DNA of 64,000 nucleotides, from positions 13,703,501-13,767,500 of the forward strand of contig JASXTE010000007.1 in assembly GCA_030280995.1 (NCBI GenBank), in the 5' to 3' direction. Below, in pieces: positions 1 to 12,000 of the stretch. The stretch comes from Hemileia vastatrix (Eukaryota; Basidiomycota; Pucciniomycetes; Pucciniales; Zaghouaniaceae). The notes under the pieces were generated by a model, which saw only the letters and a list, made by a program, of their open reading frames with translations, was not told the DNA's origin and made no database searches. The position numbers and the translations under genes were made by a program. How positions within the stretch are numbered: position 1 is the first letter of the stretch; every line of letters begins with the position of its first letter.

Positions 1-2742
1 TGGTGCACATAATATAACTTCAACAGCATTGTTACCAACCATCTTTTTTCCTACAAATGGTCCAATGAATGGATCTTTCAATTTAATATTACCATTTATA
101 TTGAAATTTAGTGTAGAAATAAGGACTTCATCACCCTTTTTGAAAATTTTCTCTTTATGGGCTTTATCCCGTCTTTTCTTCTCATACTCAAATGCCTTAT
201 TTATACATTCTTTAGCATGCTTTCTGCATAATTGTTGCATTTGAAGAGAAGATTTTGTACCTGGATGTATATTCAATTTAGGTAATTTATTAAAAGTTCT
301 AGCAGGGGTCCTAGGTACATAACCCAACCATAACTCAAATAGATTTTTTCCAGTGACAGAATGTACTGTACTATTTTATTCAAATTCTAAACCTGGGATA
401 AGAGTTACTCAATCATGAGTGAATTTTTCATTGTCTTTAAATTAAAGACCAAAAGCACAATATGTATTTATCATATCCTCTAAGGTTTGTATCATTCTTT
501 CTGCTAGCCCATCAGTTTGTGGATGGTGTGCTGTAGAAAGTTTTAATTGAAAACCTGAAACATCCATAAGTGATGTCCAGAACTCAGAAGTAAATTTTGG
601 ATTTCTGTCTGAAACTATTGCTTTGGGGAATCCTGCTATATTTAACATTTATGTCCACCATAAAAAAGCTAAGTCCTTTGCAGAAACCTCCTTGTGGGTA
701 GGAATAAATTTACACATTTTTGTAAATCTATCTACAATTACCCAGCAGGAGCTATTACTCTTATGCCATTCTATTGGAAAACCTGTTACAATGTCCATGT
801 TAACTACTTCCAATGTAGCTTTTGGCTGCTCAATTCGTTGTAACAAACCAGCTCTTTTTCTCTTCAATTGTTTAGATTTTTGACAAGAATCACATGTCTC
901 AACATATTTTTGAACATCATCAGACATGTTAATCCAACAATATGTATTTTTTACTCTGTTTAATGTTTTATGGAAGTCAAAATGACATGCTAATATATCA
1001 TCATGATATATACTTAACATTAACTCCATTGAAGGGAGAATCACAATTACATTACTTAATTTTTTCTTGTAATATATAAAACCACCCTCAATGAAAAATT
1101 TTCCTTTTTCTAATTCTTCCATATATTTTTGTGGTAATGTTTTTATTAAAACACTCATTGAAGCATTAGATGGATCATTTAATATTGTAGTAAGCTTACT
1201 CAAGTGAGGATCTGAATCATAATTATCAAGAATTGATTGCATGATATCATCCTCAAGATCTACAATATAAATGCCATAAATGTTAATAATCTCTTTTTCA
1301 GGAGAATATGCAGTATTTTCATCATTATTATGTAGAGGTAGTCTAGAAAAAAGATCTACATTAGAGTGTAAAGTTCCTGCTCTATGTGTAATGGTCATCC
1401 GTCATCTATATTCTTGTACAGCCAATTTCCATCTAAACATATGCCTATTAGGGGTTTTCATGTTTAAGAGTGACTTAACTGCACTAGAGTCAGTTATTAA
1501 CTCAAGTTTTTGGTCTTCAAGGTAATAATTTAGCTTCTCAAGAGCGCATACTACTTAAAAGCATTCAAGTTTAGTAGCACCATATTTTAATTCACTACTT
1601 CTTAGAGTACGTGAAATATAGCAAATCACTACTTCTGACATTATTCCTTCAATAAGTTGTTTTTGATGCAAAGCAGCACCCAAAAAAATAAAAGTTGCAT
1701 TATTATACAAAACAAAAGGTAATTGGAAATCTGGTAATCCCAAGATGGGAGCTGTCATTAAGCATTCTTTCAACTTATCAAAAGTCTGTTATCTTTCATT
1801 GTTCCAAATGAAATCTTCTGGTTTCTTTATCAGTGTGGTCAATGGATCAGCAATTAATTGATAGTTCTTTATATATTGTCTATAATAACCACGTATACCA
1901 AGAAAAGATTGTACTTCCTTTACATTTTGAGGAATTCCAATATTCTTGATTTCAGCCACATTATTTTGGTTTACACATATTTGTAAGACAGATACAATAT
2001 TACCAAGCTTTTTTAAAGACTAAAACCCAAATTTAAATTTTTTAAATGCAAGGGTCATTTTTATTTCATCCATCTTCTGAAATACCTTCTTTAAATGGCT
2101 TAATTGTTCATCATATGTCTTAGAGAAAACCATAATGTCATCAATGTATACCATTAACCATCCTTCAATCATTTCATTATGGAATATCATATCCATTAAC
2201 TTCTGAAATACTGAAGGAGCATTTTATGGTCCAAATGGCATCCTTACATATTTATAACTTCCCATATGTGTTGTTATCAATAAAAAGTTCTGTGAGTTTT
2301 TTTCAACAGAAATTTGATGGTACCCTTAATTTCCATCTAGGCAACTTATGTACATAGTACCTCTAAGGGTAGCATGTATAGAGGCAATCCTTGGCAAGGG
2401 ATAAACATCATCTACTGTAAATGTATTTAATTCTCTATAATCACTGAACAGTCTTGCTTTATCATGTTCATAAGAAATTAGCACAGGTGATATCACACAA
2501 TATTTTGGTGTAGTTTCAACCTTTTCAATAATGTTCATGTTTAACAACATCTTAATATTATCCTCTATGTATTTTCTCTTCATTGGTGAAGCAGGGTATG
2601 TTTTCTTTTTAAGACTAGCAGGAATATTATCCATTTCACAGGTTAAACTAATTTTCATCTCATGATCTTTTACAAGGCCAAGTTCATTGGTCCCATATGC
2701 AAAAGCCATTGGAAATGCTTTAATTAAGTCCAAAATATTTTT
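1..2742 (-). pseudogene. Degenerate Ty3/gypsy pol (integrase, RNase H, RT), old element
   Basis: Minus-strand coding relic of an old Ty3-type polyprotein. It aligns segment by segment with the intact polyprotein at 6083-12250. From right to left it holds the RT N-terminal half (2326-2733, ending in a CLDGN motif), a broken palm and RNase H (about 1555-2325), integrase zinc-finger and core (649-1398, with CDSCQKSK) and integrase core with SDRNPKF and HPQTDGLAE motifs (442-648). Stops and frameshifts separate the open pieces, so it is dead. The window begins inside its C-terminal region, so the chromodomain and 3' LTR lie outside. Its upstream half continues at 3925-4905 and 14081-16012 because younger insertions split it. 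Assignment by homology to the neighbouring intact copy is secure; the exact age is not known. Confidence 0.9.
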
Positions 2743-3919
2743 TGTCTGCCAGGCTATCTCAGGAGTCCAGTAATTTATATAATAAATTACTGTAAAGGAA
2801 TAACCTTATGTAAATACAAAAAATTATTTAAAATAAAATTATAAATGTTTTTTGAATGAAATAAAATATTATACTTAATTTTATTATTAAATAAATTGTA
2901 TTACATAAATAAATATAATATTCTATAATACCATGGTGTGATTTATATGTGTAAATAAATTATTTAAAATATATTATCAGTGTAAATTTAATCTACACAG
3001 TAATTACAATTTTTTAAATAATAAAATTTATATAAAACTAAATACAACCTATCATATAATAATATCCATCAATATTTGGCGCTTCTTTGACCCCTAATTT
3101 TGTTACCAATATTACTATATTAATTTAATATGTTTAAATTCAAATTCTCATGTTAAAAGGTTCCTGTATTGAATTAATTAGTTGTTCAATTGATTTAATA
3201 GTTCATTTACTTGAAGTAGTTAAATTAATATTATTTATACTTAGTTAAGCTTATTTAAAGCCGTAAAAATACTTCCTTTTATTTTAATTATACTTTTCTA
3301 GTTATTGGTATTCCTTCTTTAGATTTTTTTTCATAGTTCTCATATTTTTTATACTCATGTAGTTAGTTGTTATATTAATTCTATTCTTTTTAGGGATTAC
3401 TAATGGGAAAGGATATTTTTTTATTCACGGATTTATTTTTTTATGTTTTTAAATTAGATTCTTTTAAATTAATTATTTCACATAATTTTACCTTTTGTAT
3501 ATACTTTTGGAACCCTCCAGAATGTCCTCTTGCCTATAAAAGGGCTTTAGAAGTCCATCTGGTAGCTCATCACTTACTTACTATACAATCATTCAACATA
3601 TCTTAATTATATTTCTATATTTACTATTTTTATTAGTACACTACATCTAATTTAAATACAATATAAATAATTATTGGTTGCTTTAAGACTTATAATACTA
3701 ACATTGAACTGACGCGCTTTTGAAAAATTACTATTATTAATAATATTTGTAATTTAACTTAATACTTACAACCTTTATCATCTCTCAATCAAATTGTTTT
3801 CCTATTCTCTCAAATCATATTTATTTTATTTCATTTTATATTATTACCTTATTATTTCCATTTCTCTTCTTTATTATTCCTATTCATCTTCTCAAATCTT
3901 CTAGACCTCCCAGCTGATA
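2743..3919 (+). repeat. Diverged solo LTR inserted in the old Ty3 element
   Basis: It starts TGTCTGCCAGGC and ends near CTTCTAGACCTCCCAGCTGATA, matching the two ends of the LTR family at 4906-6046 and 28815-29953 in plus orientation. It keeps the TATA-type block (GCCTATAAAAGGGC, about 3532-3545) and the late R/U5-like part. Five T residues flank it on both sides (2738-2742 and 3920-3924), consistent with a 5-bp target duplication but of low information. The surrounding pol sequence resumes at 3925. It is much more diverged than the other copies of this family, so it is an older insertion. Confidence 0.82.
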
Positions 3920-3924
3920 TTTTT

Positions 3925-4905
3925 CTTCTCAGTTTCACTTATCTGAGTTCCAAATGAATCTTTTGAAATTTATGTTTCCAGAAGTTCCATCTCACTGGTT
4001 TCTCTTCCTTTGCAAGGAATATCTATTACTGATTCAATGTGTAGGACTGTGTTAAAAGAATTTATTTTAAATTTTCTTTTACCATCTATTCAAATTGTAA
4101 AACTATTATTTTCAGGGTCTAATTTCACACCAAACTTTGTCAGAATGTCATTTCCAATAATAAAACAGCTACTACAATTAGTATTGTCCATTACTACAGA
4201 GTCACATGTTACTCTAACATAACCATATTGATGTTTAAATAAAACAGCAGCTTCATATCTACTAATGGGGCATAGCACTGATCCAAAACCTCTCCAATTT
4301 TTACTTTGAAGGGGTTCAAGCTTTGACTTATAATCACTATCAATTTTCTGTAATTTATATTCAGAAACAACAGAACCAGAAGCTCCTGTATCCAATATTA
4401 TATTTACAGTTTCTCCAGAAACTATTGCTGGAACTGTGATTGGTGTCATTATCAAGTTGTCAGCTTGTATATCCTTAATGATTTCAGAATATTCAAAATT
4501 CATTAATGATACATTTGAGTCCATAATTAATATTGGATTTTCAAAGATGGACAAATCATCTTCCAACATACAGACCTCATTTTCATCATTATATGAGATA
4601 TTACTGTCATAATCACTTGAATCTTTGTTTTTTTCTGTTTCATTTTCAGATTCTTGCTGATTTTCCACAATATTTATACTTTTCTCAAATTTGAAACCTT
4701 TAAACCAAGGCTTATTACACTTATAACAAGTATTTGTCTCATAATTTTTAGGTACTAAAGGTGCAGTAGATTTCTTCTACTTTTCCTGCAGTGGTTTGGA
4801 ATTCTGATTTTTCACAGGTTCATTATTTTTTATAAGTGGTGTACCCTTCTTCATACTTATGGTTTAATATTATTTCATTACAAATTTTTTTAAATTCAGA
4901 GTTTT
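3925..4905 (-). pseudogene. Protease and zinc-knuckle part of the old Ty3 element
   Basis: Continuation of the old minus-strand element between two insertions. The open stretch 4090-4668 includes the aspartic protease motif LDTGASGSVVS and downstream residues matching the protease domain of the intact element. Further right, about 4700-4735, an in-frame remnant of the CYKCNKPW zinc knuckle is visible. Sequence to the right of 4905 is taken up again at 14081, where the gag of the same element continues. Confidence 0.87.
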
Positions 4906-6046
4906 TGTCGGTCAGTCGTCTAGAAGAGGTAAGAAAAATAGGAGAAAAAGGAGGAGAGAAGGAGGATGACAAGGGAAAATAAGAGGTATAATTTGTAATA
5001 GTATTTTATTTTTATTTAAGAGGGAAAACAACGGAGAGCAACTCTGAGAGATGACAAAAGCTTAGTATTTATTAATAATAATATTATTCAATGTAAGGGT
5101 TCTGCGCAGCAAACACTTTTAATTACTATTAGACTTAAAGCAACCTTTGATTTGTTGTATAGAATTTAAATTAGATTTGTATTACTAATAAAAAAAATAT
5201 AAACGTAATAAAATGGTTATTTAATTTGTTGAGTGTATAATAAGTGATGAGGCTACAGGGGATTATCCAAGGCCCTTTTATAGGCAATGGGTCCTCTGAA
5301 GCGCTACTATCTTTGTAAATACAATGATTAGAATGGAATAAAACAAATATATCAAAAGAGTAAATGAAACATAACAATATAGAGAAAAACATGAAACAAA
5401 TAATTAAAACCCCAATTAAGAATCCAATTTCCCCGCCATTAATTCCCAAATCAGTAAGTGACAATAGTGAATAACTAAACAAGATTGGAAACATAGGAAC
5501 TATGAGAAATATAATTCCAAACAGATGGTACATTCTGATTAAAGGACATTTTAAGTGAAACAAAAAATAATTTGACGCAACAAAACAAGCAATTAATCTC
5601 AATTTAGTCCAAATTAATTTATTTGTTTTTTTTCTAACACAATTAAGGGTCAAAAGAAGCGTCATTAACTATTGTTTAGTATCATATGAGAGGTATTATT
5701 TAATATATAAATTTAAGTAATTAATTTAAATATATTATAAATCAATTTTACACTTGTAATTATAATATATGTATTTCAATTAATTAAATATAAATTTATA
5801 ATTATTAAATACATAAAAATGCGCCATTATTTGTAGAATATATTATATTATGCTCAATTTAATTGTATATAAAAATATATATAACCAATAAATTTAATGT
5901 AACACTTGTATATAATAAAATTCTTATATAATTTCATTATGCAATAAAATATTAAGTTATATTCATTAAATACAAGTCTTACCCACTCTTTAAGGTTTTA
6001 TAATTTATATATCATTTACTGGACTCCTGGAATAGCCTGGCTGACA
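4906..6046 (-). repeat. 3' LTR of the full-length chromovirus
   Basis: 1,141 bp. Read on the minus strand it begins TGTCAGCCAGGC and ends CTGACCGACA. A TATA-like block (CCTATAAAAGGGCC on the minus strand, about 5272-5285) marks the likely promoter. It carries an open frame of 164 codons at 5171-5665 (see findings). It is followed at 6047-6060 by the polypurine tract. Confidence 0.94.
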
Positions 6047-6060
6047 CTCCCTCACTCTAA
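6047..6060 (-). promoter_or_regulatory. Polypurine tract for plus-strand priming
   Basis: On the minus strand the sequence TTAGAGTGAGGGAG abuts the 3' LTR start. The same purine run precedes the 3' LTR of the element at 56351-61138, which supports a functional role. Confidence 0.8.
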
Positions 6061-6082
6061 AAAAAAACAATAAAAAAAAATG

Positions 6083-9000
6083 CTAAGATTTTTTCTTTTT
6101 GTATTTTTTCAACAGAGCAGGCAGATTTGAAATTTCCTTTCCAGGTATCCATGCATCATGTTCAGATGATTTGTTCTTATATCTCAATAAATATTCAGTA
6201 CCTCTCTCAGAAGTGATAATTCTATCATTGAGAATTTTATCAATTTCTGCTGTTTCTGTGACTTCCTGAGGGTTCTTCTTAGGTCTTCCTCTTCTTTTTG
6301 GAAATAAGTCACTGTTGGAAGTATAAGGTTTAAGCAAAGAAATGGGAAAGAAAGGATGTTTCCTATCATATGGAGAATACAATACAACTTCTACTGCATT
6401 ATCACCAACCATTCTTTTAACAACAAATGGTCCTACAAAAGGATCTTTTAATTTGTGGTTACCCTGTAAATTGAAATGGACAGTAGAGATCAACACTTCA
6501 TCACCCTTGTTAAATGTGTATTCTTTATGGGATTTATCCCATCTTTTCTTTTCATATTCAAATGCTTTATCAATACAACTTTGAGCATGTTTTCTGCATA
6601 GCTGTTGCATTTGCATAAAAGATTTTACACCAGGGTGTAGTTCCAACTTAGGTAATTTATTATTGAGAATCTGAGCAGGAGTGTTTGGGACATAACCTAA
6701 CCAAAGCTCAAAAGGCTTTTTCTCAGTGACAGAATGAACAGTGCTATTATATGCAAATTCAAGACCAGGCAAAAGAGTGACCCAATCATGAGTAAATCTT
6801 TCATTGTCTTTATATTCTAAACCAAAGGCACAATACCTTCTAATCATATCTTCCAGAGTTTGAATCATTCTTTCAGCTAGACCATCAGTCTGAGGATGGT
6901 GAGCTGTAGACAATTTCAACTCACAGCCACAAATATCCATCAAAGAGGTCCAAAACTCAGAAGTGAATTTTGGATCCCTATCAGAGATAATGGCTTTTGG
7001 AAAACCAATAATATTAAACATGTAAGACAACCATAAGAAAGCTAATTCTTTGGTGGATACATCTTTGTGGGTTGGAATAAATTTGCACATTTTTGTGAAT
7101 CTATCCACTATTAACCAACAAAAGTTAAAGCTGTCTTTTCCTGCAACAGGAAGACCAGTGACAAAATCCATATTAATGATTTTCCAGGGAGCACTAGGTG
7201 CTTCAATATGTTGTAATAACCCTGCTCTCTTACCTGTTAACCTTTTAGATTTTTGGCAGGAATCACAAGATTCAACATATAATTTTGTGTCTTCAGACAT
7301 ATTAGCCCACCATGCAGTGTTTTTGATTCTAATCAATGTTTTTTCAAGATCAAAATGACCAGCTAATATGTCATCATGACAAAGTTTGAGGATAGTTTCT
7401 TTCCTTGAAGGAGGAATAACAATTACATTGGTAAGCTTCCTTCTATAATATATATAACCATCTTCAATAGAAAACTTTCCTTTACTTAAAGCATTTTGGT
7501 ACTTTGCAGGAAGAGTTTTTATTAATGCTTGAATTGAAGCATTCTTAGGATCATTAAAAATAGTAACTAATTTATTTAAGTCAGAATCTTTATCATATGA
7601 ATCCAGTATTAACTGTAATAACTCTTCTTCCATATCAACTATAAATATACCATGTATATGAACAGTATCATCTTCAGGTACATAAGCAGGATTTGAGTCA
7701 TTATTTGGCAGAGGCAATCTGGAGAGCATATCAACATTAGAATGAACATTTCCAGCTCTATGGATAATAGTCATCCTTCCTCTGTATTCTTGAACAGCAA
7801 GTTGCCACCTGAACATATGTCTGTTAGGTGTTTTGAGGTTTAAGAGAGATTTCACAGCACTACAGTCAGTTACCAACTCAAATTTTTGGTCATCCAAGTA
7901 GTAATGAAGTTTCTCAAGAGCCCAAACAACTGCTAACCACTCCAATTGAGTGGAACCATATTTCAATTCACTATTTCTTAAGGTTCTTGAAATATAACAA
8001 ATTACAACCTCTGAGAATTTATCATTAATAATTTGCTTTTGGTGAAGGGCAGCTCCCAGACCAATAAAGCTAGCATCTGTATAAAGTACAAATGGCTTGT
8101 TAAAATCTGGAAGAGCCAATATAGGGGCTGTCATTAAGCAACTTTTCAATGTATTAAAAGCTTTCTGACAGTCATTATTCCAGAGAAAAGCAACATCTTT
8201 TCTGGTTAGTTTTGTAAGAGGCAAGGCTATGACCTGATAATTTTTAATATATTGTCTATAATAGCCACACATACCCAAAAAACTTTGGATTTCTCTTACA
8301 GAATTTGGTGCTTTCACATTTTGAATGTCAGCAACTTTATTATGGTCTACACAAATTTGTAAGCCTGACACAACATGGCCAAGGACTTTCAAAGATTGAA
8401 AACCAAATTTACACTTTTTTAAAGATAAGGTCATATTGATTTTATCCATTTTTTGGAAAACTCTATTTAAATGAATCATATGTTCATCAAAAGTTTTAGA
8501 AAAAACAATAATATCATCAATATAAACCATGAGCCAACCTTCAATAATTTCTTGATGGAAAGTGTTATCCATGACTTTCTGGAAAACTGAAGGAGCATTT
8601 TTAGGGCCAAATGGCATCCTAACATACTTATATATTCCCATTTGAGTAGCAATAAGCAAAAAATTTTGAGAATTTTTCTCAACTGGAACTTGATGATAAC
8701 CTTTATTACCATCCAGACAACTAATAAATTTTGCACCTTGCAAGGTAGCATGTATAGAATTAATTCTGGGTAAAGGATAAATATCATCAACAGTATAAGT
8801 ATTTAAAGCTCTGTAATCTCCACATAATCTAGCTTTATCTTTTTCATAAGAAATTAAGACTGGGGAGATGACACAATATTTGGGGGTGACATCCACTTTC
8901 TCAATGATATTCATTTTCAATAATGTTTCAATATTATCTTCAATATCTTTTCTTTTTGATGGAGAAGCAGGATATGGTTTTTTCTTAAGGGTAGGAGGAA

Positions 9001-12000
9001 TATCACTCAAATTACAAGATAAGGTAATCTTCATTTCTTCTTGAACAATTCCCAAGACATGAGACCCATGAGAAAAAGCCATAGGGAAAGAGGTAATAGA
9101 GGCAACAATAGAATCTTTTTGTTCACAAGTCAACTGATCACCAAAAGAAGCAGTATTTATTTCATGTAATAAATCATCCATTTCAGTTGTTGTTCTACCT
9201 TTACATTGGGTCAGTGAGTTACAAGATTTCAACAAATGCCCAGAAGGTCTAGGAGAAGAAATTTTGAATTTTCTTTTCCCATTCATTCCTAAGGTAAAGC
9301 AATTATTTGCTGGGTCCAGTTTCACAACAAACATGGTTAAACTATCATTTCCCATAATAAACCAATTGCTCAAATTATCATTTTTCATGACAACAAACTC
9401 ACAAATAGCTCTGACAAAACCACCATTATATTTGAAAAATACAGAGGTTTTGTATTTGCCAATAGGAAATAAGGTAGAACCATACCCTCTCCATTTTTCA
9501 GAAGTTATAGGCAATAATTTACTCAAATATTCCTTATCCACTGAAGCCAAAGCTTTTTCAGATACTACACTTCCTCCAGCACCAGAATCAAGAACTACAT
9601 CAACATTTTTACCATTAATGATAACAGGTGCCTTTAAAGGGGATATAGGAATAGAATTGTTAGTAATATCTTTAATTATCTCAGCATTTTCTACTGAAGA
9701 TAAATTCAATACACAATGTTCAGATATATTATTTAAATAATGGACATCATGTTCCAACATTAAAACATCTGTAACAGATTCATTGTCATAGGAGATATTA
9801 CTTTCACAGTCACTGGAAGAATTATTGACATCAAGTTCAACTTCATCAGTGTCTTCATTTTGTTCAACAAGATGAATTTTCTTGTCACAAACATGACCCT
9901 TCTGCCACGGTTTGTTACATTTATAACAAGTATTTGTTGCATATTTTTTAGGTGCAACTGGGGCAGAGGGTTTACCAGATTTTTCTGGGAGCTTTATAGA
10001 ATGTTTATTCTGATCATTATAAGATTTACTAAGGTAATTCTTTGGTTCATATCTATGGTTGAGTAGTACTTCATTACAGATATTAATGAAAGAAGAATTT
10101 TCCCTTACATGCTCAGTTCTAGCAACAATCAAATCCCTAAGAGAATTTGGTAATTTATACAAGATTTTATCTCTCCAAATATCATAATCCAACTTTGGAT
10201 CAATTGCTCTAAGGATTTTAGTTATTTTCATCAGAAAAACAATGGGATTTTCAACAGAGGAGGATACATATCTAGTATTCTCATACAGTCTCTGCTGAGC
10301 TAACCTGAATTTTGAACCACCAAACTGATTCTCAATCAAGGATTTCCAATCATTCCATGTATAATGATTGTTATCTAAGAGGACAGATTCATACCACATC
10401 AAGGCTACATTGGAAAATAAAGAAATTAGCTTAGAAACAATTTCCTCATCAGGTAGTTTATAAGATCTCTTTAAATTATCAATTCTCTGGATAAAGTGTT
10501 GCCAATCAGAGGAAGAATCACCATCAAAGGTAGGATATTGGTCTAACTTAGGCCAATTTTTCTGACTACTGGGATGGTCCACTTTTTGGTTTGAATTATT
10601 CATTATTAATAATTCCTGAAGTTTAGCCAGGTGTTCAGAAATTTCATTATTTACAGAAACAGCTGGTGCATGACCATCACAAGATGTTTTGCTAGTAGCA
10701 AAAGATTTTACAGACTCATTGTCAGTTTGTTTAATGGTTGAAATATGAGGAAGAAAGGATGAACTTTGCTCAGGTCTTTTCCCTTTATTTTTATGCAGCT
10801 TATTTACAGAAATCTCATTTAATTCATTATTGGTGTTTAAGGTTGAGAACTTTTCCTGTAGGTCAGACACATAGTTTCTTATCCTTGGAATTTCAGACAT
10901 CTGGTCATTTACTTTTGCAAGAGATAGAACATTTCTGTCCTCAGAAACTGAGTGTTTGGTACTTAGTGCATGGAAATCATTTTTTAGCTTCTTAAACTCA
11001 TTTTGCAGAGATTTTATTTCATTTTTGAATGAATAATTTTCCTCAATAAGGGGTTTCAATTCACTCAAGGTCTTATGTAGACTGATATTTCTATCTGAGA
11101 TAGCTCTATGGTCACTTCTTATTTGTTTTTGTTGACTAAGAACAATATTCAAGGTTTCTTTGATTTTTAAATAAGCTGTATCTTGTACAGAAGAACTCAC
11201 TTTACATTGCAAGTGTAAATTATTTAATCTATCATTTTCATGGATTAACACATCTCTCACATGTTTGTCTTTTACAATATTAAAATCAAGGGTATCTTTC
11301 AATATTTCCTCAGAAGTTTTTTCAATTAAGGTATAGATTTCAGGGGGAACAGAATCATTTTTAATTGCAAGAGAAGGATTAATTAAAGATGTAGAAGTTA
11401 AATGTAAAGGTTCATCAAATGACAATTTGATAATTACATCAATAGGGCTACTAGTTACAGGAAGCTGTCTTTTAACAGGTTTAACTGTTCTTTCACCATG
11501 TTCAATAATATTACCTGCAGAAGAAGATTTATTAGAAAACATACCCAAGTGACTATCAACCAAATTACTTACCATGGCAGAGGAGGAAACTTCCCCTGGG
11601 GCTGGGTTTGGGATTGTGCTTGGGCCTTCTTTCTCCTGCCTTGTTGGTAGGGATGAGGAGGTGGATGGAAATTGGGTGTTCTGGATGGGCCAGGCTGATG
11701 ATGAGGAGGGTGTTGCACATTCTGTTGGTAGTGACTCATTAGATAATCCCATTTCCATTGCTCTACTTCCATAGTATTTGGATTTTGGATGGTTGAGCTG
11801 GGTGGCTGTGAAGGTTGAGCCTGAAACTGAGGCTGATTGGGAGGCAACTGAGGAGGGGCCTGGGCCTGAATCTGGTTCCTGAGTTCTTGGACCTGATCCC
11901 ACAATGTGTCTACCTTTGCTTTGTACCTCATATTTTCTGTCTTCAACTCTTTTATATGACTGGATAGGTTGCTGATTTGTTGTGGCAGAGGAAGCTTTTT

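Noticed and set aside
4906..6046. Envelope-like gene in the chromovirus, suggested by the hydrophobic frame
   Set aside because: The frame lies within the LTR, not between pol and the 3' LTR, and has no signal peptide or glycoprotein features; nothing supports an envelope gene.
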